From the NCBI GenBank assembly GCA_037718865.1, contig JBBJMP010000011.1, forward strand, positions 122,675 to 186,674: 64,000 nt of DNA, written 5' to 3'. This document shows, in pieces, positions 35,302 to 45,021 of this stretch (within the stretch, counting starts at the first letter, position 1; each line of letters begins with the position of its first letter). The notes beneath the pieces were generated by a model. The model was not told the DNA's origin. It worked only from the letters and a program-made list of their open reading frames with translations, and made no database searches. Position numbers and translations under genes: made by a program. The DNA comes from JADCRZ01 sp037718865 (GTDB lineage: Bacteria > Bacteroidota > Bacteroidia > Chitinophagales > Chitinophagaceae).

Positions 35302-35667
35302 ATGTGGAACACAAACACTTTGTGGTTTGAGATTGCCATAGTGAGTATTGTAATGTTACTCGGACATATCTTTATGGGGCATTTCGGAGAAAGAAGTCCC
35401 AAATGGAGAAAATTGTTGAAATACGTCGTAACAGTGATTATTTTCACGTCAGTCTCCGTATTTTTTGGGCGCACTGTCTCATTTGTAATGTTGGGCTTAA
35501 CATTAATTCCTGTTGTTTATGTTCACGGAATACTCTTACCCAGAAAAGGAATAAACGGTTGGACTGGTGAACCCAAATCGAAATATTATGATTTCAGGGG
35601 GTGGAGCAAAGACATTTTCGGGAACGAAGGAAACGAAACGGTAGAAAATAATCGACCACGTTCCTGA
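35302..35667 (+). CDS. Small membrane protein of unknown function, 121 aa
   Basis: Three hydrophobic segments are seen: FEIAIVSIVMLLGHIFMGHF, LLKYVVTVIIFTSVSVFFG, and FVMLGLTLIPVVYVHGILL. A polar C-terminal tail contains WTGEPKSKYYDFRGWSKD. I do not recognise the family. A predicted cytoplasmic-side basic loop (GERSPKWRKLLKY) fits an inner-membrane protein. The start ATG at 35302 has no close ribosome site. The region before it is non-coding, and the next gene starts shortly after it on the same strand. Confidence 0.6.
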   Translation: MWNTNTLWFEIAIVSIVMLLGHIFMGHFGERSPKWRKLLKYVVTVIIFTSVSVFFGRTVSFVMLGLTLIPVVYVHGILLPRKGINGWTGEPKSKYYDFRGWSKDIFGNEGNETVENNRPRS

Positions 35668-35720
35668 CATAACTTCGTTCGATTCATTCAAGCATGAATT
35701 TCAAAGTCAATACGAATAAC

Positions 35721-37559
35721 ATGAAAATTTTCCTTGTTCTCCTGTTTGTAACCTTGTTCATGGAGTTTGATCCCCGGGCAGACACAATCCGTTCCTATAC
35801 AAAAAAATCGTTCATGATCCCGATGCGGGATGGCGTTAAACTATTTACAGTAGCGCTTTTTCCAACCAACGTTACCAAGCCTTTACCGCTGTTAATGGAG
35901 CGAACTCCTTATGGAGCAGACATTCCCTTATCTGAAGATTCCACGTTAGACTCAGAAGATTTAGGCTCCTATGCATCTATGGCTAAAGAAGGTTATATCT
36001 TCATTTTCCAGGATATACGGGGAAAATTCAAAAGTGAAGGTAGTTTTGAAATGAACAGGCCGCTTTATCATTTGAAGGATAAAACGAAAACCGATGAAAG
36101 CACAGATGCCTGGGACACTGTTGACTGGCTTGTAAAAAACATAAAAAATAATAATGGAAAGGCAGGAGTACTGGGAATATCTTATCCCGGCTACATGGCA
36201 TTAGATGCTTCTGTTGACCCACATCCGGCACTAAAAGCAAGTTCTCCCCAGGCAGCTCCGGCCGATATGTTCCTGGGAGATGATTTTCACCACAACGGCG
36301 CCCTCCGGTTAAGTTATGCGTTTGAATACAGCTACCTTGTTGAGAACGACAAAGGTTCCAATAGCGACTTCCCGTTTCCTCAATACGATCTGTATAAATG
36401 GTACCTGCAGTTAGGCCCGTTAAAAAACGTAAATGACAAGTATTACAAAGGCCGGTTGCCCTCCTGGAATGATTTTGCCAGGCATCCCAATTACGATACC
36501 TTCTGGAAAACCCAATCCAGTTTAACAAGTATACATACTCCCCAGATTCCGATTTTACACGTTGGTGGATACTATGACCAGGAAGACCTGAACGGCCCTC
36601 AGATCATGTACAGCCAATTGGAAAAGAAAGACAGCCTTAACCGGAATTTTATTGTTCTTGGTCCCTGGAATCATGGTCAATGGGCAAGTTCCAAAGCCGA
36701 TAGTTTAGGAAAAATCGACTTCAAAAGCAAAACGGCCTTATGGTTCCAGCTTTTACAAAAGAAATGGTTTGATTACTGGCTGAAAGGACTGGGTGATGGA
36801 AAATTTGCCGAAGCCAACTGCTTTCAAACAGGCAGTAATCAATGGAAAACTTATAATACCTGGCCTCCGAACAATGCGGTAATGAAAAGACTGTACGCCA
36901 AAGCGGATCATACCGCCGGTTTCACCATACCAGATACCGGCGATGCTTCTGTCAGCTATGTAAGTGATCCGTCAAAGCCGGTTCCTTACCGTGCTCAACC
37001 CATCGAAGCAACGTACGGGCGTGGCAGCCGGTGGAGATCCTGGCATGTAGAAGACCAGCGTTTTGTAAGCTCAAGGCCAGATGTATTGGGCTTCACTGGC
37101 GACAGTTTACGGGAAGACCTGACAATTAGCGGCAAAGTCACCGCCCACCTTTTTGCAAGTACCACTGCTACCGATGCTGACTTTGTAGTTAAGCTGATTG
37201 ATGTGTATCCTGATCTATACCATAAATCTTTATCAATGAGCGGTTACGAACTTCCTGTTGCCATGGAAGTTTTCAGGGGACGTTTCAGAAAAAGTTTTGA
37301 AAGGCCCGAACCCCTTACCCCGGGCAAAGCAGAAGAGTTTGTAATAGATCTGCATGATGTTAACCACACCTTTCTCAAAGGACATAAACTAATGATACAA
37401 ATCCAGAGTACCTGGTTTCCAGTAATCGACCGGAACCCGCAGAAATACATTCCTAATATTTTCGAAGCCAGAGACACTGACTTTATTAAAGCTACGCATA
37501 CTGTTTATTGCAGTAATCAGTATCCAACTTATATTGAACTTCCTGTAATGAAAGAATAG
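35721..37559 (+). CDS. Secreted CocE/NonD family hydrolase (X-Pro dipeptidyl-peptidase S15 type)
   Basis: The alpha/beta-hydrolase core has the nucleophile elbow GVLGISYPGY with the catalytic serine and the histidine region GPWNHGQW. The C-terminal part is a jelly-roll domain (LTISGKVTAHLFASTT to LMIQIQSTWFP), as in cocaine esterase and alpha-amino-acid ester hydrolases. The ATG at 35721 (MKIFLVLLFVTLF) is preferred because it gives a standard signal peptide; an ATG at 35694 is nine codons earlier. The product is 612 residues and probably periplasmic. Substrate is likely an acyl ester or N-acyl peptide. Two more secreted proteins follow on the same strand at short spacing. Confidence 0.88.
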   Translation: MKIFLVLLFVTLFMEFDPRADTIRSYTKKSFMIPMRDGVKLFTVALFPTNVTKPLPLLMERTPYGADIPLSEDSTLDSEDLGSYASMAKEGYIFIFQDIRGKFKSEGSFEMNRPLYHLKDKTKTDESTDAWDTVDWLVKNIKNNNGKAGVLGISYPGYMALDASVDPHPALKASSPQAAPADMFLGDDFHHNGALRLSYAFEYSYLVENDKGSNSDFPFPQYDLYKWYLQLGPLKNVNDKYYKGRLPSWNDFARHPNYDTFWKTQSSLTSIHTPQIPILHVGGYYDQEDLNGPQIMYSQLEKKDSLNRNFIVLGPWNHGQWASSKADSLGKIDFKSKTALWFQLLQKKWFDYWLKGLGDGKFAEANCFQTGSNQWKTYNTWPPNNAVMKRLYAKADHTAGFTIPDTGDASVSYVSDPSKPVPYRAQPIEATYGRGSRWRSWHVEDQRFVSSRPDVLGFTGDSLREDLTISGKVTAHLFASTTATDADFVVKLIDVYPDLYHKSLSMSGYELPVAMEVFRGRFRKSFERPEPLTPGKAEEFVIDLHDVNHTFLKGHKLMIQIQSTWFPVIDRNPQKYIPNIFEARDTDFIKATHTVYCSNQYPTYIELPVMKE

Positions 37560-37619
37560 ATTTAATTTCTACCCCAACTCCGTTTCATTGGTTCGACAAA
37601 TAAACACAATCTTTTTACG

Positions 37620-39089
37620 ATGCGTTATTCCATCATGCTGAATACCCTGCTCACTCTTCTTTCGTTTGCAGCACATAGTCAACACATAGAGAAAGTTGTG
37701 TTTGCTCCTGAAGACAGTTCAGATGGTTATTACCTGGCTATTCGTCCTCTATCGAATAACATTAAAGGCACACTGGTTTTATTCAACAGCTTTTCTACTC
37801 CAGAGCGTATGCTTCCTGAAACCAGGCTGCACAATGTAGCCTTTGCCAATGACCTGCTTATCATTGCCGTTTCAATGAAGCAAAAATTATATGCCGACAC
37901 AGTTACTATAAAAAGACTTAACACCATACTTGAACATGTAACTTCAAAATATAACGCAGAACCATCAAAGTTCGTTCTGGCAGGGTATGACTTTGCAGGA
38001 AATATTGCCCTCAGGTATACCGAGTTAACCAGGGAGCACCCTTCTCAATTTAAAGTTCATCCCGGCGCTGTTATCGCGATCGACAGCCCTGTCGATCTTT
38101 TTGGACTATGGCACTGGTGTGAACGGCAAATTAAAAAAAACTCCAGGAGCCTGGGAGATGCCAGATATATCCTTGATTTAATGTCTAAAGAAAATGGTAC
38201 TATCTATAACAGCAAAGAAAAGTATAAAAAATTAACGCCATTCTATAATGACAGTGATACAACAGGCAATGAACAATACCTGAAGAACGTTTCAGTACGA
38301 TTATATTACGATATCGATATTGAATGGCATTTGAAGAACAGGCGCAATAGTTTATATGATACCAATATTCCTAACGGCTCCGAGTTAATCAGCCGCCTGT
38401 TAGGTCTTGGAAATGACAACGCTGAATTGGTTACGGCAAAGCGACCAGGAATGAGCAGCGGGGGAATAAGAACGACCAACTCTCTTTCTATTGTGGATGA
38501 AGTAGAGTGTATTCATTGGATAAAAGACAGACTGGACATTTTTGACGCCCATACCTGGAAACCTCCTTATGATCTCTACACTCCAAATGGATGGGAAGTA
38601 GAACGATTTTCGATTCCTATAGACTTTGCTCCCCAGATCAATTATACCGGTGTTGAAGATGTGCGTTTTGCCCCGGGCTGGGGTGATGAAAAAAGCGACC
38701 AGTACTGGTCTTATGTTTATTTATGGTGGCTTGAAGGCGAACAGAAACAAGATGCCGCTATGCTGCAAAAAAATTTAAAGGCTTATTATGAAGGCCTGGT
38801 AACACGAAATATTACGGCAAGAAACATACCGTCTGGTAAATTTGTTCCTACTCATACAATCATTAAACTGATTAAGGCGGAGCCAGGCCTGGAAATGTAT
38901 AACGGCACCATCAGCATGCTTGACTATATGACCCAAAAACCCATTACTTTACATTGTCTGGTGCTTGTGAAAAGTTGCAAATCGCAGAATCGTACGGCAG
39001 TGTTTATAGAGATCTCACCCAAGCCTTATACCCATGATATCTGGAAAGACTTAAAAAGCATTAAAAAAAACTTCGAATGCGGAAATTAA
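37620..39089 (+). CDS. Secreted two-domain protein: alpha/beta-hydrolase-like N-half and a conserved unknown C-half
   Basis: A signal peptide (LLTLLSFAAHSQ) is followed by an alpha/beta-hydrolase-like domain with strand GTLVLFNSF and nucleophile elbow FVLAGYDFAGNIAL. The residue at the catalytic position is Asp rather than Ser. Residues from about 310 form a second domain (IDFAPQINYTGVEDVRFAPGW and SYVYLWWLEGEQK) that I know only as a conserved unknown domain of Bacteroidota proteins. The fusion therefore joins a putatively inactive or Asp-nucleophile hydrolase to an unknown domain. It follows CocE by 60 bp and precedes the SMP-30 gene, possibly in one operon. Function is not assignable. Confidence 0.65.
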   Translation: MRYSIMLNTLLTLLSFAAHSQHIEKVVFAPEDSSDGYYLAIRPLSNNIKGTLVLFNSFSTPERMLPETRLHNVAFANDLLIIAVSMKQKLYADTVTIKRLNTILEHVTSKYNAEPSKFVLAGYDFAGNIALRYTELTREHPSQFKVHPGAVIAIDSPVDLFGLWHWCERQIKKNSRSLGDARYILDLMSKENGTIYNSKEKYKKLTPFYNDSDTTGNEQYLKNVSVRLYYDIDIEWHLKNRRNSLYDTNIPNGSELISRLLGLGNDNAELVTAKRPGMSSGGIRTTNSLSIVDEVECIHWIKDRLDIFDAHTWKPPYDLYTPNGWEVERFSIPIDFAPQINYTGVEDVRFAPGWGDEKSDQYWSYVYLWWLEGEQKQDAAMLQKNLKAYYEGLVTRNITARNIPSGKFVPTHTIIKLIKAEPGLEMYNGTISMLDYMTQKPITLHCLVLVKSCKSQNRTAVFIEISPKPYTHDIWKDLKSIKKNFECGN

Positions 39090-39115
39090 TTTGTCAAATA
39101 ATAATTTTATTTGCA

Positions 39116-40045
39116 ATGAAATTAAAATACACGGCACTTAACTGGATAACCGGTATTGTATTTTTATCGATTTCAGCCAGGGGGCGTTGCCAGGATACAA
39201 GCATGACCGATTTTAGCGATACTTCTATAATCGCAGATGGAGCTTCACTTAAGCTCATCTCGAAACAATTCAGCTTTACGGAGGGGCCGGCTGTTGATAA
39301 GCGGGGAAACGTCTTTTTTACTGATCAACCCAATAATAGAATATGGAAGTATGGCACCGATGGTAAACTATCGGTCTTTTTAGAAAACGCGGGCAGAGCT
39401 AATGGTTTGCATTTCGATAAAAAAGGAAATTTACTGGCATGTGCTGATGAACAAAATCAATTATGGTCGATAAGTCCACGCGGAAAAGTGACTGTTTTAC
39501 TAACGGATTACAAGGGGCAGAAATTTAACGGCCCTAATGATCTTTGGGTGCATCCTGGAGGTGGCATTTATTTCACCGACCCCTATTACCAGCGCAATTA
39601 CTGGACAAGAAAACGTCCTGAGATAGATGGTCAAAAAGTGTATTACCTGGCAAAGAATCAAACAACAGCAGTTCCCGTTATCGAAAACCTCAGGCAGCCA
39701 AATGGTATCATTGGCACCCGTGATGGCCGGTATTTATATGTTGCCGATCTCGGAGGCAGGAAAACGTTTAAGTATACAATAAATGCCGACGCTTCATTAA
39801 GTGATGGACAGCTTTTTGCGGATCTGGGTTCAGATGGTATGACCATAGACAATAAGGGCAATATTTACATTACCGGAAACGGAGTTTCTGTTTTTAATTC
39901 CCGGGGTAAAAGGATCATGCATATACCCGTACCTGAAAAGTGGACAGCCAATGTAACGTTCGCAGGTAAGAAACGTGACAAGCTCTTCATTACTGCTTCC
40001 GAAGCTATTTATATTCTTGATATGAAGGTAAAAGGCGGGGAATAA
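39116..40045 (+). CDS. Secreted SMP-30/gluconolactonase-like beta-propeller
   Basis: The mature protein reads as a six-bladed propeller: FSFTEGPAVDKRGNVFFTD carries the first metal-ligand glutamate, RANGLHFDKKGNLLACAD the second blade, and FNGPNDLWVHPGGGIYFTDP the N-D metal ligands. RQPNGIIGTRDGRYLYVAD and the late aspartate in DLGSDGMTIDNKGNIYIT complete the set. This suits a lactonase that hydrolyses sugar lactones. The ATG at 39116 gives a signal peptide ending near ARGRCQ; an earlier ATG at 39077 overlaps the previous gene. The product is 309 residues. Confidence 0.85.
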   Translation: MKLKYTALNWITGIVFLSISARGRCQDTSMTDFSDTSIIADGASLKLISKQFSFTEGPAVDKRGNVFFTDQPNNRIWKYGTDGKLSVFLENAGRANGLHFDKKGNLLACADEQNQLWSISPRGKVTVLLTDYKGQKFNGPNDLWVHPGGGIYFTDPYYQRNYWTRKRPEIDGQKVYYLAKNQTTAVPVIENLRQPNGIIGTRDGRYLYVADLGGRKTFKYTINADASLSDGQLFADLGSDGMTIDNKGNIYITGNGVSVFNSRGKRIMHIPVPEKWTANVTFAGKKRDKLFITASEAIYILDMKVKGGE

Positions 40046-40100
40046 TATGGTGGCCGGTACTAAAAATGACAACACTGCTTTAACTTAATCCGTCACTGAG

Positions 40101-41267
40101 ATGAAACGCCTTTATGCCATTGATTTTACCAGGGGCTTGGTTATGATCATCATGGCATTGGACCATACCCGTGATTTCATGCACGTGAGTTCACTTACTC
40201 AAAACCCTACTGACCTGGCTACTACCACACCCTCCCTTTTTCTAACAAGGTGGATCACACATTTGTGTGCTCCGGTATTTGTTTTTCTTTCAGGAACATC
40301 AGCTTTTCTTTCATTTAAAAAAGAAGGTGATCACTCCAAAAGCAAAACGTTTTTGTTGAGCCGGGGACTCTGGCTACTTATTTTGGAATTTACCCTGGTC
40401 AATTTTGCACTGTGGTTCGACTTGCAATTTCGAATACTCATTTTTGAAGTCATAGGTGCCATTGGCTTTGGGTTCATCGTGCTTGCCTTAATATTAAAGT
40501 TTCCGCCAGGGAAGATTGGCATCACAGGATTGATTATCATTTTCGGACATAACCTCTTACAGTATATTTCATTCAGTGATACGTCTTCACCGCTTGGAAA
40601 GGTCGCATCCTCTTTTTTTAGCTTAAGCGTGTTCCAGGCTAACCCTCAATTTACTTTTGTTGTAGGGTATCCTCCCCTTCCCTGGCTGGGAATTATGCTT
40701 ACAGGATTTGCAGCGGGGCAATTATTTACCTGGGATGAAAGGAAAAGAAAAATGGCTTTCCTTAAAATAGGTCTGACAGTCTTGGGGTTGTTTATCATTA
40801 TCCGCCTGTTAAATTTTTACGGGGATACATCTGCATGGTCAATCCAAAAAACCAACTTGAACACATTCCTGTCATTCATAAATGTTTCAAAATATCCTCC
40901 ATCTCTACTGTTCAGTCTCGTAACATTGGGAATCATGTTTTTAATCCTTTCTGCTGTTGAGGGCGTAAATAATATCTTTACAAAGAATATTGTCATTTAC
41001 GGTCAGGTGCCCCTGTTTTATTTTTTGATCCATTTGTATATGCTTCATTTTTTAATGCTGGTTATGGTTTATGTACAGGGATTTAGCTGGTCAGCATTAA
41101 TTTTCGGACCGTTTAATATTGGCCGTCCAAAGAATGGAAGTGGCCTGGAACTTTGGCTCATTTACCTGATCTGGCTACTTATTGTTGTCGCCTTATATCC
41201 CCTATGTAAGTGGTATGGTTCCTACAAGGCAAATCACAGAGAAAACAAGTGGCTCAGATATGTCTAG
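40101..41267 (+). CDS. DUF1624/HGSNAT-like multi-pass membrane acyltransferase
   Basis: The 388-residue protein starts with RLYAIDFTRGLVMIIMALDHTRDFMH, in which the conserved R-G and D-H-x-R-D residues of the family occur, and has about ten hydrophobic segments. Relatives include the catalytic domain of heparan-alpha-glucosaminide N-acetyltransferase, which moves acetyl groups across a membrane. In bacteria the substrate is unknown, and cell-surface sugars are a reasonable guess. It follows the lactonase by 55 bp, and all four secreted or membrane proteins from 35721 may form one unit. Confidence 0.82.
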   Translation: MKRLYAIDFTRGLVMIIMALDHTRDFMHVSSLTQNPTDLATTTPSLFLTRWITHLCAPVFVFLSGTSAFLSFKKEGDHSKSKTFLLSRGLWLLILEFTLVNFALWFDLQFRILIFEVIGAIGFGFIVLALILKFPPGKIGITGLIIIFGHNLLQYISFSDTSSPLGKVASSFFSLSVFQANPQFTFVVGYPPLPWLGIMLTGFAAGQLFTWDERKRKMAFLKIGLTVLGLFIIIRLLNFYGDTSAWSIQKTNLNTFLSFINVSKYPPSLLFSLVTLGIMFLILSAVEGVNNIFTKNIVIYGQVPLFYFLIHLYMLHFLMLVMVYVQGFSWSALIFGPFNIGRPKNGSGLELWLIYLIWLLIVVALYPLCKWYGSYKANHRENKWLRYV

Positions 41268-41428
41268 AAGAAAAATGCCAACAATATTACAATTTTATGA
41301 ATAGTGTCTACTGTTTATCTTTACCAGCAACAACTTCTTTATAGATTTGTTGATACATCCGGGGTTACCGGGGTTGAAAACCGTCCCGACACCCCTTCGT
41401 ATCAAAAACCATTTAATGAATGCTTCAC

Positions 41429-42238
41429 ATGAACGAAGATTTTTATCGAAAGATTTTTGAAAAACAACAGACAACAGAAGCTGTCCCATCCAATGAAGAG
41501 ATCGCAGATTGGGGCTTACAGGTTATACGGTTGTTATATCCCGAGCATGCAAAACGCGCTTACTCCTCCGCCGAGGAGATAAAAACGGAATTCTCCATAT
41601 TACAAAGTGACCTTCAACGGATACTTGATGCAACAAATGCCTGCAGGAATGCTGATAATGCTACCAAAGCGAGTCAATTTTTTGCCGATCTCCCGGATTT
41701 ATACCAGGTGCTTAACACTGATATTCATGCCATATTTACTGGTGACCCTGCTGCCAAAAGTAAATTTGAAGTTATCCGGGCTTATCCCGGCTTCTTCGCC
41801 ATTTCCATGTACAGGGTCGCCCACGCATTATGTTTGCTTGATGTTCCGCTTCTTCCCCGGATCCTTACCGAATTTGCGCATTCAAAAACCGGTATAGACA
41901 TTCATCCCGGTGCCGAAATCGGCGAATACCTGTATATCGACCATGGTACCGGCATAGTCATAGGGGAAACCGCAAAAATCGGAAAAAATGTAAAATTGTA
42001 CCAGGGCGTAACCCTTGGCGCTTTAAGCGTAGACAAAAACATGGCCTTCCTCAAGCGTCACCCGACAGTAGAGGACGATGTCATCATATACTCAGGAGCT
42101 ACTATCCTGGGTGGGGAAACGGTAATCGGCCAGAATAGTGTAATAGGTGGTAACGTCTGGCTGACCAAAAGCGTACCACCAGGCTCAATGGTATATCATA
42201 AACCATCCATTGAAGTGGTTCAAATGGAAATTAACTAA
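41429..42238 (+). CDS. cysE: Serine O-acetyltransferase
   Basis: The enzyme makes O-acetylserine from serine and acetyl-CoA for cysteine synthesis. The N-terminal helical domain is followed by a left-handed beta-helix of hexapeptide repeats (GIDIHPGAEIGEYLYIDHG, GVTLGALSV, TVEDDVIIYSGATILGG, VIGGNVWLTKSVPPGS). The catalytic His/Asp region DHGTGIVIGETA is intact. The ATG at 41429 (MNEDFYRKIF) is chosen over one nine bases earlier. It is followed 15 bp later by the sulfhydrylase gene, giving a two-step cysteine operon. Confidence 0.9.
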   Translation: MNEDFYRKIFEKQQTTEAVPSNEEIADWGLQVIRLLYPEHAKRAYSSAEEIKTEFSILQSDLQRILDATNACRNADNATKASQFFADLPDLYQVLNTDIHAIFTGDPAAKSKFEVIRAYPGFFAISMYRVAHALCLLDVPLLPRILTEFAHSKTGIDIHPGAEIGEYLYIDHGTGIVIGETAKIGKNVKLYQGVTLGALSVDKNMAFLKRHPTVEDDVIIYSGATILGGETVIGQNSVIGGNVWLTKSVPPGSMVYHKPSIEVVQMEIN

Positions 42239-42253
42239 CAATTTTGTAGGACT

Positions 42254-43126
42254 ATGGGCAGTATCATTGACCTGGTAGGAAATACCCCTTTGGTGGAGAT
42301 AACAAAACTGCACGCGGACCCCCGGGTTAAGATGTATGCTAAGCTGGAAGGAAACAATCCGGGAGGAAGTGTAAAGGATCGGCCTGCGCTGAACATGATC
42401 CGTAGCGCACTGGACCGCGGCGAGATTAATAAAGGTACCAAATTGATTGAAGCCACCAGCGGCAATACCGGTATAGCCCTTGCCATGATCGCCCGTTTGT
42501 TTGAACTGGAGATAGAACTGGTGATGCCCTCTACCTCAACCCGTGAGCGAACCCTAACCATGGAAGCATTCGGAGCAAAAGTGACGTTGCTGGAAAACAT
42601 AGAAGTATGCCGGGATTATGCAGAAGAAAAATCGGCCTCCGGTGAATATTTTATGCTGGATCAGTTTGCAAACCCGGATAATTACCTGGCACACTATAAA
42701 ACCACGGGCCCTGAGATATGGCGGGATACGAATGGAACGATCACTCATTTTGTAAGTTCCATGGGCACAACTGGAAGCATTATGGGAAATTCCATGTTTC
42801 TCAAGGAACAAAACAGCGACATCCAGATCATTGGCTGCCAGCCGACTGAAGAGGCTTCCATTCCGGGAATTCGTCGCTGGCCCCCTGCTTACCTGCCCAA
42901 AATATTTGATGCAAGCCGGGTAGATCGCATCATGGATATTTCACAGGATGAAGCCATCGATATGACGCGCAAGCTGGCAAAGGTGGAAGGCATTTTTGCA
43001 GGCATGAGCAGCGGAGGAGCAGCCTCTGCGGCTATCCGGCTGGCCGGCGAGTTAAGTGCCGGCACCATTGTGTTTATCGTATGTGACCGTGGCGACAGGT
43101 ACCTGAGCAGCAACTTATTTGGTTAG
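42254..43126 (+). CDS. cysM: Cysteine synthase B (O-acetylserine sulfhydrylase)
   Basis: The 290-residue fold-type II PLP enzyme replaces the acetyl group of O-acetylserine with sulfide or thiosulfate. The PLP lysine lies in NNPGGSVKDRPAL, the substrate loop is EATSGNTGIALA, and the phosphate-binding glycines are SSMGTTGSIMG. The IIGCQPTEEASIPGIRRW segment and shorter length match CysM rather than CysK. Spacing of 15 bp from cysE supports an operon and a physical coupling of the pathway, as the cysE product is the substrate. Confidence 0.92.
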   Translation: MGSIIDLVGNTPLVEITKLHADPRVKMYAKLEGNNPGGSVKDRPALNMIRSALDRGEINKGTKLIEATSGNTGIALAMIARLFELEIELVMPSTSTRERTLTMEAFGAKVTLLENIEVCRDYAEEKSASGEYFMLDQFANPDNYLAHYKTTGPEIWRDTNGTITHFVSSMGTTGSIMGNSMFLKEQNSDIQIIGCQPTEEASIPGIRRWPPAYLPKIFDASRVDRIMDISQDEAIDMTRKLAKVEGIFAGMSSGGAASAAIRLAGELSAGTIVFIVCDRGDRYLSSNLFG

Positions 43127-43199
43127 AGTGAAGTATCAGTCATTAATCTGTTCTTCACAATTATAGTTTTGTTCATTTTAAAAACCAACAAATACGACC

Positions 43200-43808
43200 A
43201 TGAGAAAATTTCTTCTGTTTGTTTCCGCGGTAGTCATGCTTTCGTTTGTTTCTGCAGACAATACCTTATCGAAAAAGGAAAGGAAAATGGCTACAAAGCA
43301 TTTAAAGGATACCCAAAAAGATGTTATAAATGCTATGAAAGGTTTGAGCGATGCCCAACTAAAATTTAAACCTGCTCCCGACCGCTGGAGTGTCGAAGAG
43401 TGCCTCAAACACATTGCTATCACCGAGGGGTCAATATGGCAAATGACCGAAGGCTTTATCAAGCAGGCAGCAAACCCGGATAAACGAGCCGAAATAAAGT
43501 CAACCGATGAGCAGGTAATACAGATGATTTCAAGTCGCAACCAGAAAGCACAAGCTCAGGAATCGGTGAAGCCGGAGAACACGCCATACAAATCGGCTGA
43601 CGAGGCGCTCCAAGCTTTTAAGGCAAGCCGGGCCAAACTAATTGATTATGTAAAATCAACAAACGAAGACCTCCGCAACCATGTGGCCGCACTGCCTTTC
43701 GGCCATTTTGATACCTACCAGCTGATCCTGTTCATCGGTGCTCACAGCAACCGCCACATGCAACAGATGGAGGAGGTGAAAGCTGATCCTGGTTTTCCGA
43801 AGAATTAG
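43200..43808 (+). CDS. Secreted DinB-superfamily protein
   Basis: The 202-residue protein has a signal peptide (FLLFVSAVVMLSFVSA) followed by the DinB four-helix bundle. Metal-ligand histidines are present in VEECLKHIAITEG and FIGAHSNRHMQQMEEV. The wording KFKPAPDRWSVEECLKHI is typical of the family. DinB proteins are metal-dependent enzymes or thiol transferases of broad use; the role of secreted members is not established. A TAGTTTTG sequence at 43164-43171 could be its promoter -7 element. A clear terminator follows. Confidence 0.85.
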   Translation: MRKFLLFVSAVVMLSFVSADNTLSKKERKMATKHLKDTQKDVINAMKGLSDAQLKFKPAPDRWSVEECLKHIAITEGSIWQMTEGFIKQAANPDKRAEIKSTDEQVIQMISSRNQKAQAQESVKPENTPYKSADEALQAFKASRAKLIDYVKSTNEDLRNHVAALPFGHFDTYQLILFIGAHSNRHMQQMEEVKADPGFPKN

Positions 43809-43819
43809 ACTTATGCAGT

Positions 43820-43840
43820 CAGGCCACTAAGAGTGGCCTG
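43820..43840 (+). terminator. Terminator after the DinB gene
   Basis: CAGGCCACT (43820-43828) and AGTGGCCTG (43832-43840) form a perfect 9-bp stem with a 3-nt loop, followed by GCTTTGTT. It marks the end of the ordinary chromosomal block. Confidence 0.75.
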
Positions 43841-44208
43841 GCTTTGTTCCTGATACCGGTGTTTCCTCATCAAAATTGAACACTTAGTAAAAAATATGAC
43901 ATACTAAAGTTTCATTAAGGAATTTCAAACAAAAATTTACAAAAAGGTGTTTGTATTGCCGCACCAAACAATTTGCAAAAGCGAAAATTTCGACCAGCCG
44001 GTATATCGCATCTGCCTCAACATTCCGGCAATAAAGCCGGGTGAAATTCTAAACGCCACATTACACAATTAAGGAATCTATCTGAACAGGAAAGCGTTAA
44101 AACACTGTAATACTCTTTCGGCTTTGTTACTATTTTAGTGCCAAGGATGCCATTTTTAAATAGCACACTTCACTAGACACCCTTAATTAACCATCATACG
44201 TTAATTTT
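43841..44208. other. Intergenic region before the recombinase relic
   Basis: About 370 bp without a gene. Short repeats such as CCGGCAATAAAGCCGG occur (a hairpin around 44024-44040). The segment just before the recombinase start is A/T-rich and may hold its promoter; no element can be assigned with confidence. Confidence 0.35.
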
Positions 44209-45021
44209 ATGGAAAACGTAACGCTGTATCCTATGATGCATATGGGATCAGAAGAAATATTGATTCAATGCGGGAAATTAATCGTTCTGAATAACATAAT
44301 ACGAAGATTTCGAGGGGTTTTAAATGGAGCCAAACACATAAATCCTGGAAAATACCTTACATAGCCGTATCAATGCATTGAAGTATTACTATGAAAAGAT
44401 ATTAGGCAGGGGAAAATTCTTTTTTGACATTCCAGACCCAAAAATCCGCTACAGCTTCCCAACATATTGGGCGAAGGCGAGATAGCAAGGCTTTTTAATG
44501 CGGTAACGAACAAAAAGCACAAGGCTATCTTATTTACAGCGTATAGCGCAGGTTTGCGAGTAAGCGAAGTGGTCAATCTGAAGCTGAAAGACATCGATAG
44601 TGACCGGATGCAACTCTTTATAGAACGGGCGAAGGGGAGAAAGGACAGGTATGTAAACCTGAGCCTGGTATTGCTAGACGTGTTAAGAAACTACATTAAA
44701 ATATGCAATCCACGCCCATTAACTTATTTATTTGAAGGCCAGGAACCTGGTTCCATTTTCAGCGCCCGGAGTGCGCAGAAAATCTTCCAGATGGCAAGGC
44801 AAAAGGCTGTCATAAAGAAAGAGGTAAGTTTTCACAGCCTGAGGCATTCGTTTGCTACACATGTCCTGGAAAAAGGAATTGACATCAGGTATATCAAAGA
44901 CATTTTGGGTCACTTTAACATAAGGACTACCGAGCGATACCTCCATGTAAAACGTGATCAGCTGATTAATATAGTAAGTCCGTTAGATGATATCTGGAAG
45001 AAGGGAGACGTGGAATGGTAA
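44209..45021 (+). pseudogene. Tyrosine recombinase (Xer/phage type) with several frame disruptions
   Basis: The gene begins MENVTLYPMMHMGSEEILI (44209), an N-terminus common in Bacteroidota integrases. Another frame then gives WSQTHKSWKIPY, and after an apparent internal deletion a third segment reads SRINALKYYYEKILG. One missing A in the run near 44435-44440 shifts into LQLPNILGEGEIARLF, which stays open to the end. The catalytic half is complete: R in AGLRVSEV, K in AKGRKDRYV, HSLRHSFATH, the second H in DILGHFN and the tyrosine in TERYLHV. No IntI-specific insertion is evident. It lies directly before the cassette array in the same direction, so it is the best candidate for an ancestral array recombinase, now inactive here. 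Confidence 0.75.

Noticed and set aside
44467..45021. Treating the recombinase as an intact short integrase starting at 44467
   Set aside because: Clear N-terminal homology continues upstream in other frames back to 44209, so the short frame is the tail of a disrupted gene.
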